A stretch of 64,000 nt of DNA from Rhizobium sp. GN54 (GTDB taxonomy: Bacteria > Pseudomonadota > Alphaproteobacteria > Rhizobiales > Rhizobiaceae): the NCBI RefSeq assembly GCF_021026345.1, contig NZ_JAJNCZ010000005.1:124001-188000 (forward strand), in the 5' to 3' direction. The position numbers and the translations under genes are program-made. Positions 9,810-17,655 of this stretch are shown piece after piece (positions within the stretch are counted from its first letter, which is position 1; every line of letters begins with the position of its first letter). The notes below the pieces were generated by a model. It saw only the letters and a program-made list of their open reading frames with translations, did not search any database and was not told the DNA's origin.

Positions 9810-11099
9810 ATGAGCATCATTTCAAAGGACCTGATCGCGGCCGAGAACGCGAAACAGGCGTCAGCACTTGCAAGCGACTACGCCCATCTCGGCGAGCAGC
9901 TGGCGCGGCGCGGCGTCGACATCGACACCGTCAAGCGCAAGGTCGCGGACTACGCCGTCGCCGTTCCCTCCTGGGGCGTGGGCACCGGCGGCACGCGCTT
10001 TGCCCGCTTTCCAGGCCGGGGCGAGCCGCGTAACATCTTCGACAAGCTCGAGGACTGCGCCGTCATCCACGAACTGACGCGCGCCACCCCGACCGTTTCG
10101 CTGCACATCCCCTGGGACAAGGTCTCCGATCTTTCGGCGCTGAAGGAAAAGGGCGCCGCACTGGGCCTCGGCTTCGATGCGATGAACTCCAACACCTTCT
10201 CCGACGCGCCGCAGCAGGAGCATTCCTACAAGTACGGCTCGCTCTCGCACGCGGACGCGGCGACGCGCCGGCAGTCTATCGAGCATAACATCGAGTGCAT
10301 CGAGATCGGCCGCAAGCTCGGCTCAAAAGCGCTGACGGTGTGGATCGGCGACGGCACGAACTTCCCCGGCCAGGCCGATTTCACGCGGAGCTTCGAGCGC
10401 TATCTCGAGGCGATGAAGGCGATCTACAAGCATCTGCCCGACGACTGGCGCATCTTCTCCGAGCACAAGATGTACGAGCCGGCCTTCTACTCCACCGTCG
10501 TGCAGGACTGGGGCACCAACTACCTGATCGCCAAGGAACTGGGCGACAAGGCCTTTTGCCTCGTCGACCTCGGCCATCATGCACCGAACGTCAACATCGA
10601 GATGATCGTCGCCCGGTTGATCCAGTTCGGCAAGCTCGGCGGTTTCCACTTCAACGATTCCAAATATGGCGACGACGACCTCGATACCGGCTCGATCGAC
10701 CCCTACCGGCTGTTCCTCGTCTTCAATGAACTGGTGAATGCCGAGGAGCGCAAGGCGGAAGGCTTCGCGCCGGCGCACATGCTCGACCAGAGCCACAACG
10801 TCACCGATCCGATCGAGAGCCTGATGCGCAGCGCAACGGAAGTCTGCCGCGCCTATGCGCAGGGGCTGCTCGTCGACCGGGCGGCGCTGTCGGGCTACCA
10901 GGAGGAGAACGACGCGCTGATGGCATCCGAGACGCTGAAGGCCGCGTTCCGCACCGACGTCGAGCCGATCCTGGCGATGGCGCGCACCGAGAGCGGCGGC
11001 GCGATCGACCCGGTCAGCTGCTATCGTGCCGCGGGGTACCGGGCGAAAGTCGCGGCCGAGCGGCCGGCGGTAGCCGGAGGTGGCGGCGGGATCGTGTGA
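9810..11099 (+). CDS. rhaI: L-rhamnose isomerase RhaI (rhizobial/Pseudomonas type)
   Basis: A 429-residue TIM-barrel sugar isomerase of the L-rhamnose catabolism isomerase family, which is distinct from E. coli RhaA. Metal and substrate ligands are visible in WIGDGTNFPGQ, FSEHKMYEPAFYST, LVDLGHHAPN and GFHFNDSKYGDDDLDTG. It converts L-rhamnose to L-rhamnulose in the cytoplasm. The ATG follows GGGAGGACGAAGC, and the gene starts 29 bases after rhaD. The C-terminal tail is Ala/Gly rich. Confidence 0.93.
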   Translation: MSIISKDLIAAENAKQASALASDYAHLGEQLARRGVDIDTVKRKVADYAVAVPSWGVGTGGTRFARFPGRGEPRNIFDKLEDCAVIHELTRATPTVSLHIPWDKVSDLSALKEKGAALGLGFDAMNSNTFSDAPQQEHSYKYGSLSHADAATRRQSIEHNIECIEIGRKLGSKALTVWIGDGTNFPGQADFTRSFERYLEAMKAIYKHLPDDWRIFSEHKMYEPAFYSTVVQDWGTNYLIAKELGDKAFCLVDLGHHAPNVNIEMIVARLIQFGKLGGFHFNDSKYGDDDLDTGSIDPYRLFLVFNELVNAEERKAEGFAPAHMLDQSHNVTDPIESLMRSATEVCRAYAQGLLVDRAALSGYQEENDALMASETLKAAFRTDVEPILAMARTESGGAIDPVSCYRAAGYRAKVAAERPAVAGGGGGIV

Positions 11100-11166
11100 A
11101 ACAACGCGAGGCGACAGCACGCCCGAGGCTGACGTCAGCGGCCCTGACAAAGTTACAGAACTGAAT

Positions 11167-11282
11167 ATTGCCCCTCACCCTACCCTCTCCCCGCAAGCGG
11201 GGAGAGGGGACCGGAAACTTCGCGGCACTCGTCCTTCTCCCCGCTTGCGGGGAGAAGGTGCCGGCAGGCGGATGAGGGGCAT
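11167..11282. repeat. RIME-like intergenic palindromic element, copy 2
   Basis: A 116-bp shorter relative of the element at 5413-5559, lying between the convergent rhaI and pncB genes. It starts with ATTGCCCCTCACC and ends with GATGAGGGGCAT. It holds two hairpins (CTCTCCCCGCAAGCGGGGAG and CTTCTCCCCGCTTGCGGGGA). In this position it can act as a bidirectional terminator. Confidence 0.8.
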
Positions 11283-11306
11283 CTCCCGCCCTCCATCACC
11301 AAAATC

Positions 11307-12611
11307 CTACACCTTCACCGCCTGTTCGACGAAATCCTCCGTTCCGAAGAACTTCAGGTAGCGTTCGACCTCCGCCGGATCGCCGGTCGCCTTGCGGGGG
11401 TTGTCGGAGAGTTTCACGGCCGGGCGGCCGCCGGCGTCAGTGACCTTGCAGACCACCGAGATCGGGTCCAGCCCGCGGAAAGGCTGCGGTGCGCAGCCGA
11501 CGAAGTCGTTGGTGAGGTTGGTACCCCAGCCGAAGCTCATGCGCACCCGGCCCTTGAAATGCTCGTAGGTCCTGATGATGGTGTCGACGTCGAGACCGTC
11601 GGAGAAGATCAGGAGCTTCTCGCGCGGATCGCGCCCCATCTTCTTCCACCAGGCGAGGATCTTCTCGCCGCCCTCGATCGGCGGCGCGCTGTCGGGGCGG
11701 AAGCCGGTCCAGTCGGCCACCCAGTCCGGCGCGTTTTTCAGGAACGCCGCGGTGCCGAAGGCATCGGGAAGCACGATCAGCAGGTTGCCACCATAGAGCT
11801 GGTTCCAGTCCTGCAGCACCTTGTAGGGCGCGTCGGCCAGTTCGGCGTCATTTCGCGCCAGCGCCGCCGCCACCATCGGCAGTTCATGGGCATTGGTGCC
11901 GAGCGCCTCGAGATCCGTGTCCATGGCGAGCAGCACGTTGCTGGTGCCTGAAAACGAATGGCCGATCCCCTCCTTCAGCGCCTCCACGCACCAGCGCTGC
12001 CACAGGAAGGAATGCCTGCGGCGGGTGCCGAAATCGGAGATGCGCAGTTCCGGGTGCTGGCGCAACTGCTCCACCTTCGACCACATCTTCGCCTTGGCGC
12101 GGGCATAGAGCACATCGAGCGCAAACGGCCCCATGTCCTTCATCGCGGTGCGCGAGCGCAGTTCGTTGACGATGGCAAGTGCCGGAATTTCCCACATCGT
12201 GGTTTGCGACCAGCGCCCCTCGAAGGTCAGCTCGTACTGACCTTCCTTGCGCGCCAGATGATATTCCGGCAGCTGGAACTCGGCCAGCCAGGCGAGGAAC
12301 TCGGGCGAGAAGATCTGCTTGCGGCCGTAGAAACTGTTGCCGGCCAGCCAGATCATCTCCTTCTTGGTGAAGCGCAGCGTGCGAGCGAAATCCAGCTGGT
12401 CGCGCAGTTCCTGCTCGTCGATCTCGTCGGCGAGGCGCACGGTCTTCGTGCGGTTGATCAGCGAGAAGGTGGCATCGACGTCCGGATAGAGCTTCCAGAT
12501 CATCTGCAGCATCAGGAGCTTGTAGAAGTCCGTATCCAGCAGGCTGCGCACGATCGGGTCGAGCTTCCAGGCATTGTCGTATACGCGACGGGCAATATCC
12601 GTCTTGGTCAT
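11307..12611 (-). CDS. pncB: nicotinate phosphoribosyltransferase
   Basis: A 434-residue NAPRTase (nicotinate + PRPP + ATP to nicotinate mononucleotide), part of NAD salvage. Family motifs include [13 protein letters not shown] near the N-terminus, [28 protein letters not shown] and [10 protein letters not shown]. The ATG at 12611 follows GGGAGAG and gives the length normal for rhizobia; the frame is open upstream but without homologous-looking sequence. It is convergent with rhaI and divergent from the small membrane-protein gene. Confidence 0.95.
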   Translation of the reverse strand: MTKTDIARRVYDNAWKLDPIVRSLLDTDFYKLLMLQMIWKLYPDVDATFSLINRTKTVRLADEIDEQELRDQLDFARTLRFTKKEMIWLAGNSFYGRKQIFSPEFLAWLAEFQLPEYHLARKEGQYELTFEGRWSQTTMWEIPALAIVNELRSRTAMKDMGPFALDVLYARAKAKMWSKVEQLRQHPELRISDFGTRRRHSFLWQRWCVEALKEGIGHSFSGTSNVLLAMDTDLEALGTNAHELPMVAAALARNDAELADAPYKVLQDWNQLYGGNLLIVLPDAFGTAAFLKNAPDWVADWTGFRPDSAPPIEGGEKILAWWKKMGRDPREKLLIFSDGLDVDTIIRTYEHFKGRVRMSFGWGTNLTNDFVGCAPQPFRGLDPISVVCKVTDAGGRPAVKLSDNPRKATGDPAEVERYLKFFGTEDFVEQAVKV

Positions 12612-12850
12612 CTCTCCCACCTCGCTGCACTGCTCTGCCCGCCGGCCGAAAATTCGAGGATCGGGATGGTGCCGGCGGTTGCGCTCCCGGGTCCGTCGCA
12701 CTCATCGCACGCCCCCCGCCCGGCCGCAAGACACGCCGGCTGGGGAACAGTGCGCGCAATCCGCGCAGGGGCGAAGATAAGGTCTTGTAATCTCTTCGCC
12801 TTCAATCGATGCTCGCAGGTGTTTCCAACCCGCGCTCGGGAGGCGTGCAC

Positions 12851-13105
12851 ATGGGTATTGAGAGCATCATTATCTTTCTTATCGTCGGCGCAATTGCAGG
12901 ATGGCTCGCGGGCCTGATCGTATCCGGTTACGGATTCGGCCTGCTCGGCAACATCGTCATCGGCATCGTCGGCGCCTTCATCGCCGGCTTCCTTCTGCCC
13001 CGGCTCGGGATAGGCGTCGGCGGTGGCATCCTCTGGGCGATCATCCACGCCACGATCGGGGCGATCATCCTGCTATTGCTGATCAAGGTGATCAAACGGG
13101 CCTGA
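12851..13105 (+). CDS. GlsB/YeaQ/YmgE-family small membrane protein
   Basis: An 84-residue protein that is almost all transmembrane, with three Gly-rich helices separated by short turns (IIIFLIVGAIAGWLAG, GLLGNIVIGIVGAFIAGFLLP, GILWAIIHATIGAIILLLL). This is the layout of the transglycosylase-associated (GlsB/YeaQ/YmgE) family of stress-linked inner-membrane proteins, whose function is unsettled. GGGAGG 7 bases before the ATG at 12851 decides the start. It appears monocistronic. Confidence 0.85.
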   Translation: MGIESIIIFLIVGAIAGWLAGLIVSGYGFGLLGNIVIGIVGAFIAGFLLPRLGIGVGGGILWAIIHATIGAIILLLLIKVIKRA

Positions 13106-13190
13106 AACGCGGCAGCGCCGCCTTGCAGATTCCAGCGGACGGCGGCCGAAATCGACCGCCGTCCTTGCACGATCGGGAAATGCCCTGCGC

Positions 13191-14189
13191 TCAGGCGCCC
13201 CAGCGCAGCGCCACCGTGGCGACCTGGGCATCCCAGAGGAGCAGGCGCTGCTCGTCGAGCAGCGAGACGGTGATCGAGAGCCCGGCCATGTCGAGCGAGG
13301 TCACATAGGTGCCGACGAGCGAGCGGGCTACACGGAGCCCGCCCTGTTCCATCCGCGCCCGCGCAAGGCCGTACATCAGATAGAGTTCTGAGGCCGGCGT
13401 ACCGCCGAAGCCGTTGACGAAGAGCAGCACCGGCGCGTCGGCGGGCGCTGCCAGATCGGCGAGGATCTCCGTGCACAGCAGGTCCGCGATCCTGTCGGCC
13501 GGCTCGAAGGCCGCGCGCGTGCGCCCGGGTTCGCCGTGAATGCCGACGCCGACCTCCATTTCCTCCGGCGACAGCGTGAAGGCGGCGCGGCCGGAGGCAG
13601 GCACGGTGGCGCCGTGGACGGCGACGCCCATGCTGCGGGTGGCCGCGACCGTCCGCTCGCCCAGGGCCTTGAGCCCGGCGAGCACCATGCCGGCCTCGGC
13701 CGCGGCACCGACGATCTTCTCCACCACCAGCGTGCCGGCGACGCCGCGCCGGCCGGAACTGCGCGGAGCCGCATGGGTGGCGATATCGTCGTTGACGATC
13801 ACCGTCTCGACCCTGTGGCCCGACGCGACCGCCATCTCCGCGGCCATCTCGAAGTTCATGACGTCGCCGTCATAGTTCTTGACGACCAGCAGAACGCCGG
13901 CGCCGGTGTCGCATTCGACGATCGCGGCATGAATCTGGTCGGGCGTGGCCGAGGTGAAGATGTGGCCGACGCAGGCGGCGTCGAGCATGCCGGGACCGAC
14001 GAAGCCGATATGCATCGGCTCGTGCCCGGCGCCGCCGCCGGAAATGATCGCCACCTTTCCCGGTCGCAACTCCCGGCGGCGGATATTGCGGCCACCGGTT
14101 CCGAACACGACGGATCCCTCGTGCGCCCGAACGAAGCCTTCGAGGCTTTCGGCGACGATCCGATCCGCCCTGTTCATGAATTTCTTCAT
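13191..14189 (-). CDS. dhaK: dihydroxyacetone kinase, DhaK subunit
   Basis: A 332-residue DhaK protein, which binds dihydroxyacetone covalently for phosphorylation by phospho-DhaL. Key motifs are GGGAGHEP (substrate site), LLVVKNYDGDVMNFEMA, GVAGTLVVEK, and GVGIHGEPG with the histidine that forms the hemiaminal with the substrate. AGGAGGAG precedes the ATG. It is the last gene of the leftward transporter/phosphorelay array, 97 bases after the HTH-like gene, and has no ATPase domain of its own. It is therefore the natural partner of the stand-alone DhaL and DhaM. Confidence 0.92.
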   Translation of the reverse strand: MKKFMNRADRIVAESLEGFVRAHEGSVVFGTGGRNIRRRELRPGKVAIISGGGAGHEPMHIGFVGPGMLDAACVGHIFTSATPDQIHAAIVECDTGAGVLLVVKNYDGDVMNFEMAAEMAVASGHRVETVIVNDDIATHAAPRSSGRRGVAGTLVVEKIVGAAAEAGMVLAGLKALGERTVAATRSMGVAVHGATVPASGRAAFTLSPEEMEVGVGIHGEPGRTRAAFEPADRIADLLCTEILADLAAPADAPVLLFVNGFGGTPASELYLMYGLARARMEQGGLRVARSLVGTYVTSLDMAGLSITVSLLDEQRLLLWDAQVATVALRWGA

Positions 14190-14286
14190 GCTCCTCCTCC
14201 GCCCGGCACGATCCTAGTTCATGCCGGGAACATCCCTCAAGTCCGTTCCACTTCGTTCGTCTTGCCCGGCTTGCCGGTGCGGAGTG

Positions 14287-14685
14287 TCAGAGCAGCGCCG
14301 ACAGCTTTGCCACGAACTCCGAGACGGCCTCGTCGAACTGGCGGTTCTTCAGCTCGTCGCCGAAATCGGGAACGTTCAAGGTCAGCGCCCGCTGGCCGTC
14401 GGTCGGGGCCAGGTCCGGCAGCTTGCCGGGATGGGCCTTCTCGTAGGCGCTCAGGAAGCGCTCCTGCTCCATCGCGCTCATGTGGCACACGCGGAAGATC
14501 GTCGCGAGGTGGCGCGACGGCAGCGGGGTCGCATAGGTGGGGCTGGTGATCTGGGTGACGAAGCTGCGGTGCTTGCCGAGTGCCGTGGCGAGGCGCTGTC
14601 GCGTCCCCGACGGCCGGTTGTCGATGATATCCGCAAGGATCGTCTTGTAGGCGACCGTCGCCTCTTCGCCTGCCTCGCGTGCCAT
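14287..14685 (-). CDS. unassigned protein with helix-turn-helix-like N-terminal half
   Basis: A 132-residue protein that I cannot place in a named family. Residues about 25-75 read like a Cro/XRE-type DNA-binding unit (TRQRLATALGKHRSFVTQI, then LPSRHLATIFRVCHM), followed by an acidic-to-hydrophobic C-terminal half with LNVPDFGDELKN and a final helix. The ATG at 14685 starts one base after the EI stop, so it belongs to the phosphorelay operon. A regulator of the dha/transport operon is the obvious guess from position and fold, but it is inference. Confidence 0.75.
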   Translation of the reverse strand: MAREAGEEATVAYKTILADIIDNRPSGTRQRLATALGKHRSFVTQITSPTYATPLPSRHLATIFRVCHMSAMEQERFLSAYEKAHPGKLPDLAPTDGQRALTLNVPDFGDELKNRQFDEAVSEFVAKLSALL

Positions 14686-14686
14686 T

Positions 14687-16288
14687 TCAGCCTCTTGCCT
14701 CGCTGCCGTCGGCGTTCAAGCGCGAAAGGGCCGCGCGCGCAAGCGTCATTCGCCTCGGCGCCATGGAAAAGTCTCGAAAACCGCAGGACAGCAGTGCGGG
14801 AAGGGCCGCGGGATCGCCTGCGAGGTCGCCGCAGATGCCGACGGGCCTGCCGGTTGCCGCGACCAGCGGCATCGTCATCTCCAGAAACCGCAGGACGGCA
14901 GCGCGCGCGGCCGGGTAGAGCGGCGACACGGCCGCGTTATCGCGGGCGCTGGCGGACAGATACTGGGCGAGATCGTTGGTGCCGAAGGAGAAGAACTCGG
15001 CCTTAAAGGTCTCCGGCATCAGGGCTGCGGCCGGCACCTCGACCATGAGGCCGAGCGGCGGCATGGCGTGCGTTACGCCACGGGCGGAAAGCCGCGCCGC
15101 CTCCTCGGCAAAGACGGCACGCGTCTGCTCGACTTCCGACGGCGCCGTCACCATCGGCAGCAGCACCCGCAGCCTCCCGACGGGGGCCGCACGCAGGAGG
15201 GCGCGCACCTGGGTGCGCAGCATGCCGGGGCGTGCCAGCAGCAACCGGATGCCGCGCAAGCCGAGGAAGGAGGAGGGATCGGTCGCCTCGCCGGGCGGCG
15301 GCTTGTCGGCGCCGAAGTCGAGAAGGCGGATCGTCACCGGCCGGTCGCCGGCCCAGGCGAGCGTTTCGGCATAGATTTCGACCTGCCGCTCTTCGTCGGC
15401 CAGATCGGCCGGCGCGCCCATCAGATATTCGGTCCTGAACAGCCCGATTCCGTCGATACCGGAAGGCGAAAGATGGCGGAGTTCCGAAGGATGATCGATG
15501 TTGGCCTGCAGGGTCAGCCTGATGCCGTCGGCTGTGTGCAGGGGGATTTCGTCGGCCTGCCGGCCGTCGGGCACCGGCAGGCTTGAAGCCCGGTCGTCGA
15601 CGAGCTCCGACGCACAAGCCGCGCGACCGCCCGCGACCACGCCGTCGTCGCCATCGACAACAAGTTCCATCCCCGTTTCGATTTCGGCGCCGGACATGGC
15701 CACCACCATCGGTACGCCGCGGCTGCGAGCGAGTGTGGCCACATGGCTCGCGACGCTGCCCCCGAAAAGCGCAATGCCGCCGCCCCGCGACCAGTCGTGC
15801 GACAGAAACAGGCTGGGGGCGATGTCGCGGCCGACGAGGATCGAGCCTTGCGGGAAATCCGGCGGACGCTCGCCATGCAACGCCCGGAGCACCTGTTGGC
15901 GGATATCGCGCATGTCTGCGCCGCGGGCGCGGATATGCTCGTCTTCGGCGTCCTCGAAGGAGGCGACATAGGCGTCCATGGTGGCCGCCCAGGCGGCGCC
16001 CGCCTCGGCTCCGCGCTGTATCCGCTCCAGGCTCGGCTCGAGCAGGGCCGGATCGCGCAGCATCTCGATCTGGAATTCCAGGATCGCAGCGCTTTCCAGA
16101 TCCGAGCGCCCGGCAAGCTCCCGCAGAGCCTCGACCGCGCGGTCGACCGCTTCGGCGAGCCGGGCGGCATCGCTGCCGTTTGCGCGGACACCCCGGGCGC
16201 GGCCATCCTCCGGCGCCATCACATAGGCCGGTCCGCGGGCCATTCCCGGAGAAGCCCCCTGCCCTTTCAGCCTAAGCGCTTCGGGCAT
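14687..16288 (-). CDS. PEP-protein phosphotransferase, enzyme I-type, dedicated to dihydroxyacetone kinase
   Basis: A 533-residue enzyme I homologue that should accept phosphate from PEP and pass it to HPr. Visible are the N-terminal GQGASPGMARG, the phosphorylated histidine in GGSVASHVATLAR (about residue 181), PEP-site motifs FRTEYLMG and FGTNDLAQY, and the catalytic cysteine region GICGDLAGDP. The length is slightly under that of E. coli PtsI. The ATG at 16288 overlaps the HPr gene by 17 bases and is preceded by GAGAAGAG. In E. coli the matching functions of DhaM are HPr and truncated-EI domains in one chain; here they are separate genes. Confidence 0.9.
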   Translation of the reverse strand: MPEALRLKGQGASPGMARGPAYVMAPEDGRARGVRANGSDAARLAEAVDRAVEALRELAGRSDLESAAILEFQIEMLRDPALLEPSLERIQRGAEAGAAWAATMDAYVASFEDAEDEHIRARGADMRDIRQQVLRALHGERPPDFPQGSILVGRDIAPSLFLSHDWSRGGGIALFGGSVASHVATLARSRGVPMVVAMSGAEIETGMELVVDGDDGVVAGGRAACASELVDDRASSLPVPDGRQADEIPLHTADGIRLTLQANIDHPSELRHLSPSGIDGIGLFRTEYLMGAPADLADEERQVEIYAETLAWAGDRPVTIRLLDFGADKPPPGEATDPSSFLGLRGIRLLLARPGMLRTQVRALLRAAPVGRLRVLLPMVTAPSEVEQTRAVFAEEAARLSARGVTHAMPPLGLMVEVPAAALMPETFKAEFFSFGTNDLAQYLSASARDNAAVSPLYPAARAAVLRFLEMTMPLVAATGRPVGICGDLAGDPAALPALLSCGFRDFSMAPRRMTLARAALSRLNADGSEARG

Positions 16289-16616
16289 GGCTCTTCTCTT
16301 CGTCGAAGTTCCGCTCGACCAGGGTGCGAAGCGCGGCGACGGCCTCCGGCGCCGCCGCACCTTCGGCGCGGATCGAGAGAACGAAGCCCTTTCTGATGCG
16401 TGCGCCCATGATCTTGACGATGCTCTTGCCGTTCAGCCAGACGCCGTCGCCATTCACCTCCACGCCGATCGCGCAGGGGAAGGACTTGGCGAGCCGGGTG
16501 AAGACCACCGACGGCCGGGCATGCAGCCCGATGTCGTGCGTGACCTCGACCGTCGCGAAGGCGATGGCTGAGGCCGCATCGTGCGGCCGGTCGGCCATGG
16601 GACGCTGATCGTTCAC
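16272..16616 (-). CDS. HPr phosphocarrier protein, dedicated to the DHA phosphorelay
   Basis: A 114-residue HPr homologue. The phosphate-accepting histidine lies in HDIGLHARPS (residue 32 with this start), and GKSIVKIMG holds the serine at the site equivalent to Ser46. The GTG at 16616 overlaps the DhaM stop by four bases (GTGA) and follows GAGGAG with an 8-base spacer. An ATG six codons further in (16598) is the alternative and would give a more usual HPr length. It should carry phosphate from the EI to DhaM. Confidence 0.88.
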   Translation of the reverse strand: MNDQRPMADRPHDAASAIAFATVEVTHDIGLHARPSVVFTRLAKSFPCAIGVEVNGDGVWLNGKSIVKIMGARIRKGFVLSIRAEGAAAPEAVAALRTLVERNFDEEKSHARSA

Positions 16617-17011
16617 GGGGAAAGCTCCTCCGCCGTTGCCACCACCTTCGACAGGGTCGCGCCACCGGATGCCTCGGCGGCCGCGATCACGGCGCCTTCG
16701 ACGACCGGGGCATTGCAGATGGCGACGCGGCGCGCGCGCGCAGGTTCGAGCATTTCGATCGCCATCTCGCTGTTGGTCTCCGCCCCGCCGAGGTCCACGA
16801 AGACCGCCACGCCCGCCTCCGACCAGGCGGCGGCGATCGCGGCCAGGATGTCGCTGGCGCTGGTGCCGAGGCCGCCCTCGGCGTTGCCGCCGCACCAGGA
16901 GAGCGGCACGCTGTCGCCGACCATCTGGCGGACCATGTCGGCGGTGCCGCGGGCGATCAGGGGCGAATGCGACACGATGACGATCCCGACATTTGCGCCA
17001 TTGGCCTTCAT
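16613..17011 (-). CDS. dhaM: dihydroxyacetone kinase phosphotransfer subunit DhaM (IIA-type domain only)
   Basis: A 132-residue EIIA-mannose-type protein with the phospho-histidine in VSHSP (residue 15), the GG-rich GGNAEGGLGTSASDI segment and VFVDLGGAETNSEMA. It receives phosphate from HPr and rephosphorylates ADP bound to DhaL. It consists of the IIA domain alone, whereas E. coli DhaM is fused to HPr and EI-like domains. The ATG at 17011 follows GGAGC and overlaps the DhaL stop by four bases. Confidence 0.92.
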   Translation of the reverse strand: MKANGANVGIVIVSHSPLIARGTADMVRQMVGDSVPLSWCGGNAEGGLGTSASDILAAIAAAWSEAGVAVFVDLGGAETNSEMAIEMLEPARARRVAICNAPVVEGAVIAAAEASGGATLSKVVATAEELSP

Positions 17012-17655
17012 GCTCCTTCCGTCTCCCCAAGATAGCGACAGATCGCGCCCGTCAGCAGGGCGCAACTGCAGGCGCCCGGATCCATATGTCCGATCGAACG
17101 GTCGCCGAGAAAGGACGCCCGCCCGCGCTCGGCCTTCATCGCAACGGTGCGTTCGGCCGCGGCCTGCGCCTCGATTGCGATGTTGTCGAGCGTGGACTGC
17201 ATTCGCACTTCCGACTGCACCGGGTAAAGCACGTCCAGCAAGGTTTTTTCGCCTGCGCCCGACCGGCCGCGCCGGGCGACGGCGTCGACGGCCCGCGACA
17301 GAGCGGACGAAAAGCCCTTCTGTACGCCGGGCTCCTCACCCGCCAGCCCCCTTCCGAGTTCCACCAGCAGGGTTCCGTAGAGCGGGCCGGATGCGCCGCC
17401 GACCGACATCACAAGCGTCATGCCGATCCGTTCCAGCGCCTGCGGCAGCGGCAGGCCCGCCAGCATGTGCCGCTCCTCGAACACCGCCTCGCAGCCCCGC
17501 CGCATGTTGGTGCCGTGGTCGCCGTCGCCGATCTCCTGGTCCAACAGGCAGAGATGATCGGCATTGTGCGCAATGGCCGCGCTACACGCCTCGATCAGGC
17601 CCGGAAGGAAGGATTGGCCGGCTTCCACGTTCCCGCTCCCCGTTCTCCCGTTCAA
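17008..17655 (-). CDS. dhaL: dihydroxyacetone kinase, ADP-binding subunit DhaL
   Basis: A 215-residue DhaL. The Mg-nucleotide aspartates are in DQEIGDGDHGTNM, and MSVGGASGPLYG and GDRSIGHMDPGA are typical of the helical barrel fold. The start is a TTG at 17655 that overlaps the preceding stop by four bases (TTGA); no in-frame ATG is near, and the residues after it reach the family N-terminus. It sits between the fused kinase and DhaM genes and would form the PTS-dependent kinase with DhaK and DhaM. Confidence 0.9.
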   Translation of the reverse strand: MNGRTGSGNVEAGQSFLPGLIEACSAAIAHNADHLCLLDQEIGDGDHGTNMRRGCEAVFEERHMLAGLPLPQALERIGMTLVMSVGGASGPLYGTLLVELGRGLAGEEPGVQKGFSSALSRAVDAVARRGRSGAGEKTLLDVLYPVQSEVRMQSTLDNIAIEAQAAAERTVAMKAERGRASFLGDRSIGHMDPGACSCALLTGAICRYLGETEGA

